Origin: Onchidella celtica
Taxonomy: Eukaryota; Mollusca; Gastropoda; Systellommatophora; Onchidiidae
DNA: 64,000 nucleotides
NCBI GenBank assembly: GCA_963931925.1
Contig: OZ007580.1
Coordinates: 10,553,501 to 10,617,500, forward strand
Reading direction: 5' to 3'
Positions 14,305 through 25,445 of this stretch are shown here, in pieces. Each line of letters opens with the position of its first letter. Within the stretch, counting starts at the first letter, position 1. A program made the position numbers and the translations under genes. The notes below the pieces were generated by a model, which worked only from the letters and a program-made list of their open reading frames with translations, was not told where the DNA came from and did not search any database.

Positions 14305-14600
14305 GCCGTGGGCGTTTCTGTCAAGCACTACGACTAATATTCCCCATCAATGACAACCAAAATCATTAATATAATATAGCTTAAAACTGTCTGAAAAAAG
14401 GATGTATGAAATCAATCGCTGGACGCAGCTGACTCATTGACTGACTGACCTCTTTACCAAGTGACTGATTCCGTAGAGGAATGACTGGTGAAGTTGAGTG
14501 ATACCGGACTGATTTAACACTTATACCTTGACAAATCCCTCGGGGGTGTGAAGGATATTACGCTCACACTCGTACAGAGATATACAAACAATTGAAAGAA

Positions 14601-14609
14601 ACTTACCTG
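14601..14609 (-). other. Splice donor of the ZIC exon (conserved intron position)
   Basis: Read on the minus strand the site is CAG|GTAAGT, a perfect consensus donor. It splits the Gly codon of the HTG linker after finger 3 (phase 1). Vertebrate ZIC genes interrupt the coding sequence at the same place. If it were not used, translation would run about 28 residues into unrelated sequence and stop at 14521, losing fingers 4-5, so splicing here is strongly implied. Confidence 0.92.
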
Positions 14610-15483
14610 TATGTGTCCGCTTGTGAATCTTGAGGTTCTCCGATCTGGCGAAAACTTTACCACATCCCGGGAAAGGACAGGGAAATGGTTTCTCCCCGGT
14701 ATGAACCCTCACGTGGTTGACCAGTTTGTACTTGGCCTTGAAGGGTCTGCCATCCCGTGGACAACCCTGCCAGAAACAGGCGTGATTGGCCTGCTCTGGA
14801 CCACCCACGTGCTCCACTGTAATGTGAGTAACAATCTCGTGCATGGTCGTGAAGAGTTTATTGCAAGGTTTTTTGGGTTCTGCCTGTTCTTGGTCCACCC
14901 AAAGACACGTGTGTTCTTGTTTGATGGGGTGCCGCATGAATGGGTAAAAAGCTCCGGGCCCATGGGGTCCCATGTTCATGCGGTGATGGCCCATGGGGTT
15001 CATAGGGTTTAAATGCTGTGGGGGTCCGAAATGGTCCGGCCGTGGGGGTCCCATTTGGTTGAATTGGTCCGGGCGATGGTATGGGAACATTTGTCCATTG
15101 ACATGGTGTCCGGCACTGGGGTCGGGCAGACCTGGAAAGAGAACATGACTAGCAGAGGTGTCGGGATGATGAGGCGTGTGGAGGCCCATGCTGACGGAGG
15201 AAGGGACTCCAAACATACCTGGATGGGGACCCGCGCTGGCTTCGTGGCCTGGCAGGTTGAACTGCTCCGCCCGTCGTATAAGGAAATCTCTGGCAGCGTA
15301 ACTTGAGATCTGAGAAGGATGTCCATGGTGGCTCATGCCGTAGCCATTAGCTTGGGCCGCGAATTGGTTATGATGGAGACCCGCTGTGGGATCTCCCATG
15401 TGGTTACTGGGGCTCAACTTGAGCGCCCCATGGGTCAAACTATGGGCGCTTGGCCCCGTGTCCATAAACGGATTGATCATCAT
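14607..15483 (-). CDS. ZIC: ZIC/odd-paired family zinc-finger transcription factor, first coding exon (partial gene)
   Basis: The exon encodes 292 complete codons plus one base. From Met1 (15483) it reads MMINPF, like the start of fly Opa and the INPF block of vertebrate ZICs. Then come the ZOC motif ARDFLIRR (residues 64-71), a block near LFPGL/VNGQM shared with vertebrate ZIC1, the ZF-NC motif FMRHPIKQE (about 182-190) and three C2H2 fingers. Finger 1 uses C193, C207, H220, H225 with W195. Finger 2 uses C236, C241, H257, H261 with W238, giving the tandem CWCH2 pair typical of ZIC and GLI. Finger 3 uses C269, C274, H287, H291. The exon ends in RTHTG with the Gly codon split at a CAG|GTAAGT donor, the known ZIC intron position. 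Fingers 4-5 and the C-terminus are missing here. An in-frame TGA lies upstream at 15538-15540 with no earlier ATG, and the chosen ATG has A at -3. The family encodes nuclear DNA-binding regulators of neural, mesodermal and segmental patterning. The middle of the protein is rich in His, Pro, Met and Gly. Confidence 0.96.
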
Positions 15484-16320
15484 CTTGGCAAGGGAGGCAA
15501 GACGTCTCTCAAGGGGAGACAATTCTAGAAAATGACGTCAATGATGCTACTGTCAGGCTATACGTCACCTTGCAAAGCCTGGTGGCAGAGACATTGGCAT
15601 AACGGGATGCAGGGTCATTGTGAAGAAAGGCGGTCATGATTATGTGGAAAGAAAATTGAAATGAATCAGCAAAAAATACAAAAGTGATTTTAAAAAGTTT
15701 GCGGGACAAAAATCTCATCGTCCGAAACAAAATTTCCAAGATATTTTACTTACACAGAGAGAGGAAGAAACATTGAACATAGCATTTGTGAACATTTGAT
15801 GTCAGGCAAAAAGTCAATTAAGAAACAACAGCAACCAAAGAAGAGGGTGAAAACAGGTCAAAAATAGGGAAGTGGGAGGAGAAAAGCCAAACCCATTGAG
15901 TGTACTAAACTTGTCATATGATAAAGTGTTTGTGTTTCCCATTCTCGACACCTCCATGGCGTGGACATAATAACAGTATTTTGAGCGGTGGCAACTTTTC
16001 AAGATTTCTTTCCGCCCAGAGTTAGTTATCACGGAAAGTTGGTACATGTATAGTAAGAAGGCAAAAGTCTGTAAATTATGTTGGTTTACCACTTTGAAGT
16101 CTTTGAAAATGTAGAGTGAGGAGAAGCCAAATACTATTTTCATTTTCAAGAGAATTTGATTACAATGTAAAAATCCGGAGAAAATGAAGCGAAAACGTTG
16201 TAAAAGTGTTAGATCATGGCTGATGGTCAAGAATTCAGTTGTACGAAAACATGGATTGACAGAGAAACATTGATGATGAGAGAAACCCACAAGAAAAAAC
16301 AAAAATGTAAACCATTTTAT
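15484..16320 (-). other. ZIC 5'UTR / proximal upstream region
   Basis: This region has no recognisable coding sequence. On the minus strand a GTAAGT donor-like site (15748-15753) and a TTTTCTAG acceptor-like site ending at 15525 could bound a short 5'UTR intron of about 229 nt, but both flanks are weak. A 162-codon minus-strand reading frame at 15814-16302 resembles no family I know and is probably chance in AT-rich DNA. Confidence 0.4.
15533..15540. promoter_or_regulatory. Full cAMP-response element palindrome upstream of ZIC start
   Basis: The octamer TGACGTCA is a perfect CRE and lies 50 bp 5' of the ZIC start codon. A half-site (ACGTCA) follows about 20 bp farther upstream, near 15560. 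It may be in the 5'UTR or proximal promoter, since no transcription start can be placed. CREB/ATF-type bZIP factors bind this sequence; use in vivo is inferred only. Confidence 0.4.
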
Positions 16321-18385
16321 AATCGATTATTAATGCCATTTGGAATGTTTCACAGTTTTCTGTTCCCAGAACGATGAATGCGTGGGCATACTGTCAAGTA
16401 CAGATCGCTGGGCTAAGATGAAGATAATATATTGCTAAAACCACAACAACAACAACAACAACAATAAAATAGAACTTTACGGCCGTGCAGGTTGCAACAA
16501 ATTTTTAATTTGGCAAGAATGATTGCATTTGAAATTCCAGATAAACGTTGTAAAAAATCAAACAATCCTGAAAAATAGATAAGACAGTGTGGTGCATGAA
16601 ACTGATTAACGCTGTGGTAATGTGGAAATGTTGCGCAATTAATCAGCTAAGTGCTGTCTAGCGTGAAGACTATTTTTCAGTGAAACAGCTCAGTACATTG
16701 GCATTCATTTTCAGTTTGTTCACAAGGACAAAAACTACACTTATTTACACAAAAACCTGAAATTTTAATAGTTAACTGAACTTTTTAATAAGTGGGCTGA
16801 ATTTTAATGCAACTTTGATTTCAAATGCTGGTTATAGCTGACATGGTATTTGACTTCATTTTGCTTTTGACTTGTGTTTATTTTTAGTGATATAAAGTTT
16901 TAAATTTTAATGAGGTGATGAAAATAGAAATGCCGATATTTATTGTTGTTGTTTTTAGTGTAATGAACTGGTGTTGAAAATGAATAGCTACAGATCATCC
17001 TATTTTATTTGGGTTTTTTTTTCATCTCTTGTCCATCCTTCTAAAAGGCCATTTCATATTTTGGTGTTCTGTTGTTGTTCGTTTGTTTGTTTGTTTTTTA
17101 ACTGTATGAGAAATTACACGATAAAAGCAATCTTAGTTGAACTGTGTCTAAGAAAAGCTTTAATATTCAATACCAGTAGAAATGAAGCGGATAAGTAGAT
17201 GGAAATTACAATGTGTCCGCGATCACTGTGACAATAAGACTGACATTACTATAGAGCCACTCTTGAAAATGGGTTCGAGTGTTAGTCGGGTCGTGTTATC
17301 TATCAGTTGTTTGGTTGCGCATCTGCATGAAACCCAGATACACCGTGCAGTGTAATTATTTGTCTACACCGACAAGTGCTAGAGATTATAATGGCTATCG
17401 ACAGAAAGTGGAACTTTGGTGTGTTTTTTTCTCCTCTATAGTATTCTTGCGTTCAAACAGATGCAAACTTCTTACAAAAGAAGCACTTGAAGGGCTTTAA
17501 AGTTCTATATGATACCTAAGTCACAAAAAGGTAAACTGAAATACCAAGCAAAAAGCGTTCTCCGTGTTCTTTATGCAGAACCGTCTATACATCATTATGG
17601 CCCACTGAGCAATGCAATAGGCTGTGGCTCGTCCCCTAAGCAACTACTCAGAAACTCTGCCCGTATGCATTGCCAGTTTAACTTAAACTTTAAGGATTCT
17701 TTTGTAATGCCTGAGATTTTCTTCCCCGTTTCAAAAACCAAAGTAAATTTGCATGCATAGGGCCTCCTATACCCTTAGGGCCCCTAGGCAACTGCCTGAT
17801 ATGCCCATGCGTTTAGAGGGCTTTGTCTATATGATTCTGAAAAGTTCGAGTCTTTTCAGATGTCTTGTCGTAATGATAACAGTCCTGGATTAATGTGTTT
17901 TGTACAAAAGACTGTGTACTCGTTGGTTTTTATGCGAAACTTTACATTTGGATTTGGAGTCCTCGTGAATTCAAGCATGGCACAGATCTACACCCTTCAA
18001 TTTGTTAATGTCTTGTATTATATTAGTGAATAATTTCCACACCTCCCACAATGAAGATAAACCTATCAAAACACTGAAAATAGTGCTGTTTTGAACCCTC
18101 AAACATTCTGATACAAACGTAACCAAGAAGAAAGTGGTTTTATATTACCAACAATACTGAGTCATTCTCTTGAGAATACGGGCGGATTATTTCTCTGCTT
18201 GACATATTTTAACCATTGTTATTAACGTCCACCGTGGGCGGATTGTAAAAATCTGTCGTAAGAAATCGCATTAAATCCGGTGTGTCAGAAAATGATGAAG
18301 GAGTGGAAAGGAAAGTGTGTTGCTAGGATATACACCGTTTTGTAAAAGTTAAGCATGCAGTTCTGCCCTGTAACGAAAAAAGACC
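16320..18385. other. Non-coding stretch, no gene seen
   Basis: AT-rich unique sequence with a short (CAA)n near 16444-16464. A segment near 17759-17820 with GGGCCCCTAGGCAACTGCC looks like a repeat-derived sequence, but it has no second copy in the window. Confidence 0.4.
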
Positions 18386-18389
18386 GTAC

Positions 18390-18540
18390 AACACAATCTA
18401 GGTCACTTTAACAGTTGACATATTTTTTTTAACGAAACGGTGTTTTATCTTTCCAGCTGGGTTGTAATTCGGTACGCACAACTGGAGGTAACCTTTGGTC
18501 ATCATAAAATGGAATGTAAACATAAAATACAGCAGGTCGC
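18390..18540 (+). repeat. Dispersed repeat family X, copy 1 (partial)
   Basis: Shares the core GGTCATCATAAAATGGAA with the copies at 47.4 kb (GGTCACCACAAAATGGAA) and 61.4 kb (GATCAACATAAAATGGAT), in the same orientation. Only the core and its left flank are alignable by eye. The right side runs into the GACA array. Confidence 0.4.
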
Positions 18541-18545
18541 AATGG

Positions 18546-18596
<51 letters not shown>

Positions 18597-18634
18597 TGAC
18601 AGACGGACGGACGGACGGACGGACGGACGGACGG

Positions 18635-18669
<35 letters not shown>

Positions 18670-18781
18670 GACGGACAGACGGACGACAGACAGACAGACG
18701 GACGGACGGACGGACAGGCAGACGGACGGACGGACAGGCAGACAGACGGACAGACAGGCGGACAGACAGACAGACAGACAG
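18546..18781. repeat. Compound (GACA)n/(GACG)n tetranucleotide array
   Basis: Alternating blocks of GACA and GACG with occasional GGCA units. The open frames on both strands (DRQT or LSVCPSV repeats) are artefacts. Confidence 0.95.
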
Positions 18782-18789
18782 AGTTGGGA

Positions 18790-19800
18790 GAGAGAGAAGA
18801 AGATGAAGAAAAAAAGGGAGAAAAAGAAGAGGAAAGAGATTCAACTGCGATGAGTATAAAAATGAACAATTAAAAATCTCCAGAAACATAAATTGTGCAA
18901 GAATCTTTTGTGAAAGAAGTAAAATGGTGCAATTTTTAGATCAATATTTCACACAATCGCCCTGGGTACAGTGATACATCAGTAATCAGATCTCTGAGAA
19001 ATGGGCGTGACAAATTCATTGTTTATTTATCAAAACAAGTGCGGGTTTTATGGCGCCATCACTCATTCCTCTTTGAGTGAGAATTGTCCTGTAATTACAA
19101 TGGCATGATCCCAGATCTATTTAATAAGAGAAAGTCGTAGAGTCCAGGTGTCAATCTCAAGTTGTACCTTGGAGCACACGGACATCTGTAAAGTCTCATA
19201 TGAGTGAAATTTTGAATGTCTTTTTTTTCTTTGATTCCATCTTCCCCCCCCCCCCCCCCGCTCTTCCTCTTCTTTTTCTTACCATTATCATTATTCTTAT
19301 TAAGATTGAGGGTTGAGAGAGAAAGTTAAAGGTACAAAATATTTTGTTGTTCATTATGAGCTGACGCAAACCACGCCGCTTCCAGTCCTTCGAATTAAAC
19401 ATGATAAAAAACTAAGGAGAGACAAAAAGGTATTTTGGGGGAGGGGGTGGGGGGGGGTGGGGGCGGGGCGGTTTGTTTGTTTGAGTTTGGGTTTAAAGGC
19501 GCGACAATATGATAACGGCCACTTCGCATCTTTCGCGTGTTTTTTTTGGGGGGGGGGGGTGTTTTATTAAAACTTGATACTCAAAGCTTGATCAATTAAA
19601 ATTTCACAGATAAAAAATGTAAAAAGTTTCATGTAAAATTGTTTTATCTATAAAGCTCTTGAAACACGTTTTGCATACGTCTAAAAGGAATTTTGTAAAA
19701 ATGCACGCTAAACAGCGTTTAAAGCAAACTTGCAAAAGTTCAATCTCCTTCAGAAAGGACAAGATACGCTGCGGGTCCACGCCAGAAAATATTTCTTTCA
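18790..19800. other. Non-coding stretch with G- and C-runs
   Basis: Contains a poly-C run (about 19244-19259), a G-rich block (19437-19471) and a G run of about 12 (19547-19559). No gene is recognisable. Confidence 0.5.
19437..19471 (+). other. G-rich tract with G-quadruplex potential
   Basis: Five or more runs of at least four Gs are separated by one or two bases (GGGGGAGGGGGTGGGGGGGG-type). Confidence 0.6.
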
Positions 19801-19802
19801 TG

Positions 19803-20059
19803 GGTCCACAGCATAGCGTTCTGTTTACTACAGTTGTACAGGGATGCCAAAATTTAATGATTTTTGCAAAAAAGAACCCTGAAAAATGAACGTGTAATCG
19901 TATTTGCACCAAAACAAACATATTTTTAAACAGCTTTTAAATAATCATTAACATACAAAATACAATTAAATACACTGGGAAACCTTGACGGAAAAATCGG
20001 AAAAAACAGGAAAAACCGGACTTTCGGCATCCCTGTCTACAGAACGCTATAATGGTCCA
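19803..20059. mobile_element. Foldback (inverted-repeat) element
   Basis: The left arm GGTCCACAGCATAGCGTTCT...ACAGGGATGCCAAAA (19803-19852) is matched in inverse by the right arm TTTCGGCATCCCTGT...AGAACGCTATAATGGTCC (20022-20058). The arms carry small gaps and mismatches. The roughly 170-bp centre has no coding potential. This is consistent with a decayed MITE or foldback element. The target duplication is not clear. Confidence 0.55.
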
Positions 20060-20064
20060 GAGAC

Positions 20065-21145
20065 AAAGCGACTTCTTCGGATATATGCGTGAAACCCACA
20101 CAGAGAGGTAGGAGTGTGTTGTCAGTACGCTAAGTGAATCAAAAAGGACCCAATAATAAAAGGAAATTCCATTATCCTTGTTCTGCTTCTGCTAGACTCC
20201 GGTGTCTACTGCTCAATCCTTCACCCACGCAAAGAGCGAAGGCTCAGCAGCACAACATTGTCTTGCTGTCACCCCGCGTCCAAGTCTGAAAATCTTAAAA
20301 GCGAAATGCCAGGGAAAAAAACTGTGAATAAAAATTTCTGCAGCTTGTTCGTGATAAATTAATGTCAAACGCTGTAATTACTTGCCTTTTATATTTAATT
20401 GTGAACAGAAATATTGTTATCAAGCCTGTAAAAGGACGCGGAATAAAATAAAAAAAAAGGGGTTATGTTGCTACATTGCTACACGCAGTTCTGAGTAAAT
20501 GTAATTTTAATCTAATTTAGTTTGTCATTGGAAATAAATGCCAACCAGTCAGGCATTTAATCAGACAGCAAATGTTGAGAGGTTCATTTCAAGAGGCCAA
20601 GTGCTATGTTAGCATGTCTAACATGGGAATGCCCAACTTTCTTCGGGTAAAGAAAAAAAAAAGGAGTTAAACAATGCCGCATTCAAACCGGGCCGGCTCT
20701 GGAAGGTCAAGCTGACCTTGTGAAATATGCAAACCTGGGAAACAGAACTTCAGCCAGGACCACAAAGATCTGTCTCATTCACTTTTCTGGAGGTTTATGC
20801 AATGTAATTGGGTATAATACTCGTATCTTGATAGGGAAGGGCCTGGAAATGGCTGCGATCCTGGCGGTGAAAATAATATTAAGAACATGATGGTACAAGG
20901 CACATATTTGCTGGGAACGTGTGCTAAGGTGGTTGTATCAGAGGTGATGGTAGTGGCAGTGGGTGAAGTAGTGGTGTTAGTGGAAATAAAAGAATAGCTG
21001 TAGCAGTAGAATGGTAGTTGAAGTTTTAGTGGTAGCAACAACAGCGATAGGCACGATAGAAGCACTCTGCCGAGTCAAGGATGTACTCCACGTACGCCCA
21101 AAACAGAATTTTACAAAAGACGCCAACAACATTTCGCGCTTTGCT
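20065..21145. other. Non-coding stretch, no gene seen
   Basis: Unique AT-rich sequence with a GGT/AGT-rich degenerate patch at about 20925-21040. No convincing frame. Confidence 0.45.
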
Positions 21146-21169
21146 CTCACATCATGCCACAACATCACT

Positions 21170-21455
21170 CTCCACCCAACCTTTCAGCCAGCCAGCCAAA
21201 CAATCGGTCAACCAACAGTTACACTACTAAAACAACCAACCAACCAACAAACTCACTAACTTTACTCAATCAACGAAAAGTTGAATGTCTCTTTGAAAAC
21301 GTAAATACCATAGAAAAGCAGCCAACCTATCAGCCAACCACCCAACCAACCGGAAAATCTACAGTTACACGACCAAAACAACAAGATAACCAACTAATTC
21401 ACTCTCCAACCCAACAAACGAATAATTCAAGGACTCTCTAAAAACGTAAATACTT
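21170..21455. repeat. Two-copy tandem duplication (period about 145 bp), CCAA-rich
   Basis: Anchors ACAGTTACAC (21215 and 21361) and AAAACGTAAATAC (21297 and 21442) recur at a spacing of about 145-146 bp. Both units are rich in CCAA tetranucleotides. The frame through it is Gln/Pro/Thr-rich and looks non-coding. Confidence 0.6.
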
Positions 21456-21459
21456 GAGA

Positions 21460-22335
21460 CAAGTTTAGAACAACTCGCTCTTCCTTACACAGCCCATAAT
21501 ACATCGACATTTGTAAAATTATTACACTTTACACATTACTTTGTGTACACAAGCGAGTGTGGATTTTTCCCCCTTTTCCAGCAATGTACGCAAACCATAC
21601 AGACCTCTTTTTAATTCACCCGGCTTCAAAGTCAGTGGCGGTACGCTAAGTTGAATGCGTACAAAAGATTGCTAGCGGGGAGCTGTGATTTCTATAACCT
21701 TTTCTGTGTTCGGAACATTGAGTTTCGTTTGCAATCCAGATATCCAACATACTGACTTTAGTGGTTGTAAATCGCCCGGGATGTGTGTTTTATGTCTGGC
21801 AATTTGTCATAACACAAAAATGTTCATTTTCCGAACGCAAGGGGGGAGGAAAAGGTAAAGAAAAGACAAAATGACCGAGTAAATAAGAAAAAGAAAACCG
21901 AATGAAAGAAGAAAGGAATGCAGGGAAAACAGGAGCAAAGATAGACGTTTTTCACCCCAGTTTTGAAAAACACAGTCTAATATTATAGATATCTATTATA
22001 TCTGGTCTTAATATGAGAAACACATAAGTGATATTGTATTCTAATCACACATGCTTCTCTTCTAATTTTCATCAGACACTCTGCAGCCTCGAAATTTAAA
22101 AAGACCTACGTACCACCTGCCTCTTGTCCACAGCAATTTTCAACACCGCCTGCTCTGAACTCAAAGTTGCTATGCAGTTCTGCCACTGTTCTCACTGCAA
22201 TAATTCCATCATCTGTTTTGTACGTAAACACGGCATTTTCGTCCACTGTCTGGTGAATGAAATGTACAGCTCCTACGTTTTTTGGTGTTGTTTTTTTTTT
22301 GTCACCAAACACATGCGACATCTGTGGCATTGCTG
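21460..22335. other. Non-coding stretch, no gene seen
   Basis: Unique sequence with a poly-G and A-rich patch near 21841-21900. No domain is recognisable. Confidence 0.4.
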
Positions 22336-22341
22336 AGCTGA

Positions 22342-22491
22342 GTCAAAAATTGACAAAAAGGAAAAGTTGTATGTAGAAAAGCTTCGCGTAAGAAATAATA
22401 CCCTTTTCTGTGCGTTTTATTGTGTCGCTGGGGTATTTCTTACGCGAGACTTTTGCTACATACAACTTTTTTCTTTTTGCCAGTTTTTGAC
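22342..22491. mobile_element. Long inverted repeat (MITE or hairpin locus)
   Basis: The left arm GTCAAAAATTGACAAAAAGG... GCGTAAGAAAT and right arm ATTTCTTACGCGAG...TGCCAGTTTTTGAC are near-perfect inverse copies of about 60 bp with a loop of about 30 bp. The size suits a palindromic MITE. A transcribed hairpin (for example a miRNA-like precursor) is an alternative, but the arms are longer than usual for animal miRNAs. Confidence 0.65.
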
Positions 22492-22507
22492 TTTGTTGTA
22501 AGCCTTG

Positions 22508-22541
22508 CTGCGACCCCACAGTTTTTCTGTGCTTTTTATAA
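22508..22541 (-). repeat. Dispersed hairpin repeat (inverted match to 5620-5654)
   Basis: On the minus strand it reads TTATAAAAAGCACAGAAAAA then CTGTGGGGTCGCAG, matching the 5.62 kb block with few changes. It lies 16 bp beyond the 22342-22491 inverted repeat and may belong to the same larger element. Confidence 0.5.
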
Positions 22542-22544
22542 AAT

Positions 22545-23640
22545 TATTTTGTCAATTACTGAGCTCTGAACATTTTGATAGTAGGAAGTGGGCAGAACTA
22601 TGGTGATATCGTTGTCGTCCCAAGATGTCAACATTAGAGAGAAGGAAGAAAATTCTTTCAAAATAAACAACAACAACAACAACCACAAAGTAACAACAAC
22701 AAAAAAAAAAAACAACGACGTAAATTATGCAATGTTCTGTTTGGGTTTTCGACACACCTCTGGGGGATTTTACTAAAACTGAGTCTGGAGGTAAATTAGT
22801 CCCTTTAGATCTTAGAGTATAGTGTCAACTGCAAATAAATTACGTGTAAATACAGGGCCTATCAGAGGTGTGTAATATCAGATTTATTAGTGGTATCAGA
22901 GAGTATGTATTTATAGAAAGATCTCACTTCCGCCAAATCGCGAAACTAGGTCGCTGCGGTAACAAGAATCGGAAGAGACGGTCTTCACCAAAGACAGCGT
23001 GCGTATCTATTTACTGTAGTTTGTTCATATTTTTGGGTTCACTGAAACTATTTACAGCCGTTTGTAAGGCCTTACTCCTTGTGGAAATGTACAAACGGGT
23101 ATTGTTTACCGACGCGATCTACTTTCCACTCCATGCTAACAGTGGTTTCGCGGAGCCGCCTGTGTCTCACGATACAAATCGACCAATAGTGCTTTTTCTC
23201 TGTACGTACATACTCTCCGTTGGTATGAAGTAAATCCTGATATTTTCACTGGTTATGTTCGGGCAGGCGATATAATGAAAGTTTCCTACTTTTCCTGTAG
23301 GTCGAATGAAAGTAATAGGCAATCGACTCTAGCACGTGTGTGTAACAGCACAAGTCTGATACGTCACGGTAATGATGAGCTGCCAATTTGGCACTATTGC
23401 GAGATAGGATTCTGAAAATTACAGGCTGTTTTTGCCAGGTTTGTGTGCAGCCACAACCACTAAATTGCTGCTCATTACATACAAACACATCGCTTCTGAT
23501 AATTGCAATGTCTGATAATAGCTGGCCTGAAGTCTAAACAAGTGTGTGGTAATCTGTCTCCTACAATAAACGTGTAATTATAGAGCACGAATTGTAGTGG
23601 TTGTGGGGTGAGATCTTATCTTTCTGATCTAACTATCCAT
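22545..23640. other. Non-coding stretch, no gene seen
   Basis: A (CAA)n-type patch at 22664-22715 and unique sequence. A 121-codon plus-strand frame at 22868-23233 shows no recognisable motif and is probably chance. Confidence 0.4.
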
Positions 23641-23650
23641 CTGTTAACCC

Positions 23651-23964
<314 letters not shown>

Positions 23965-24044
23965 ACCATCTGTCTGACTGTCTAGCTATCTGTCTGCCCG
24001 TCCATTCGTCTATCCGACTAAATGTCCATCTAGCTGTCTCTGAA

Positions 24045-25005
24045 CGCCACAATTAGGTATCCCTATATAAAACTGAGGGCAGCACAGAGAGCATCCTACC
24101 ATTATGAGAACATTATGTCCAACTATAATGAAGCCACTCTCATCTCTGTAACTTTTCTCTGCCTACACAACCATTATTTTTGTTGGTCATAATTACGTTA
24201 CTGTAGTTATCAATGTCATAATTATTGCCTGATGTATAAGAACAGATTGTCGAACAGCAGCTGTGCACTTGTTATCAGTTGGGCTGTCATGTGCCCTTTT
24301 CATGAAATGTTGGGGGGAAAAATGCACAGTTAGCGTTATGCGAGTCCGGGGATAGGAGCGTGAAATTAAAAGTCATTGGGTCCACTCGTCGGTAGAGAGA
24401 GACCCTTTGGTTGAAGGCTAAGCTCATAGAAAGCATTAAATTGCTTTTGGTTGATAGTTAACCACACAAAGAAAGCATTGACTTGCTTTGATTCAAACCT
24501 CCTTCTTCTTTTCATTCTCCTGCACTTCCCCCACGCCCGCACCCTCCCAAAAACCCTTCTATGGTGGAAAAAAACAACAACAACAATAAACAAGTATCTT
24601 TAAATTGCCTTGAGTTTTGGAAAAGACAGCCGGAACTGGTCTCCTTCTTGGAGAATCCTGGGGAAATAATATTGTTTCGCAAACATATTTTTTTTTTTTT
24701 TAAATTTTAGTATGTTCTTTGGAAAATGACATTTTCAGTCCTCCAAATCAAACATTTTGTCGTCGACCGAAGACATTTTTGACGGCTTGACTTCGAACAA
24801 GTCAATAAAGAGGTCCGGCCCTTGTATCTTCCTCATAACTGAGCGTCGAGCATGCCCGTGGGAAAATTAAAATTAATAGATTAAAATGTATCCCTATCAA
24901 CCCCCCCCCCCCCCCCCACAAAACCACCACCAACAATTTATTATTCATTATTAAATATGTATTAATATATATTCCAATATCATTATAATACTTTAAAATA
25001 CAGTT
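24045..25005. other. Non-coding stretch, no gene seen
   Basis: Unique AT-rich sequence with a T-tract (24688-24701) and a poly-C run (24900-24917). Confidence 0.4.
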
Positions 25006-25107
25006 GTGAGTTGTGAACTGCGCCTAACAGGCTGCGTTACAGCGCCCAGAGCGAACGTTTGGATTAGGCGCTATATAAATGATCTCCATTATTATTATTA
25101 TTATTTC
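25005..25107 (+). repeat. Dispersed repeat ending in AGGCGCTATATAAATG...(ATT)n
   Basis: GTGAACTGCGCCTAACAGG...GCGCCCAGAGCG...GGCGCTATATAAATG leads into an ATT run. The end resembles the inverted copy at 27966-28140 (TGCGCTATAGAAATTCTATT...). A GCGC-bearing block ending in an ATT/AAT tail is a layout common among non-autonomous retroelements of marine invertebrates. Confidence 0.45.
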
Positions 25108-25329
25108 GTAGACAGAGATATTCTTATTCCTCAAAAAACATTTCAACAGTTTTATCTTTTCAACTTTATATATCACCACATTATGATATCTGAATGAGAA
25201 AATCGAGAGTTTAAAATTGTAAATAATGATAAGAGATAAGAGAATTTATTTCATAGTAATCGAAACCAATGTTATTCTTGTTACAAAAAAAAAACAGAAC
25301 GGCGTCCATTTTGAAAACGATAATAACAG

Positions 25330-25357
25330 TAACAGCAACAACAGCAGCAGGGGCAGC

Positions 25358-25389
<32 letters not shown>

Positions 25390-25392
25390 AAA
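25330..25392. repeat. (CAA)n/(CAG)n trinucleotide array
   Basis: CAA-rich triplets with CAG interruptions. The reverse frame reads as a V/A/C-rich hydrophobic artefact. Confidence 0.85.
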
Positions 25393-25445
25393 GACAAAAG
25401 AGGACAAAGGCAGGGGCACAAAGAACTGAAGATACGAGAAACGTT

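Larger units (their letters stand above)
10800..14600 (-). other. Presumed first coding intron of ZIC (right part)
   Basis: Because the exon ends at a strong donor at 14606, the sequence to its left on the minus strand should be intron. I looked for the next ZIC exon (the finger 4-5 signature, with a basic KKH-MHVHT-like helix-linker) and did not see it here. The stretch holds GA, CA and GAGT arrays (13.1-14.3 kb), a poly-C run near 14100 and AT-rich unique sequence. How far the intron extends, possibly past base 1, cannot be told. Confidence 0.5.

Noticed and set aside
14521..14606. Read-through tail [15 protein letters not shown]... of the ZIC frame
   Set aside because: Lies beyond a consensus donor at the conserved intron position and has no ZIC similarity.
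14611..15012. 133-codon plus-strand frame across the ZIC exon, and other shadow frames at 14709-15528
   Set aside because: They overlap a strongly supported conserved exon on the other strand and resemble nothing.
15484..15522. Extending ZIC 13 residues to a TTG at 15520-15522
   Set aside because: TTG is not a normal eukaryotic start. The first ATG in frame is at 15483, matches MMxNxF of relatives and has a good context.
15814..16302. 162-codon minus-strand frame upstream of ZIC
   Set aside because: Phe/Leu-rich, no motif, typical of AT-rich antisense-type frames. No evidence of expression.
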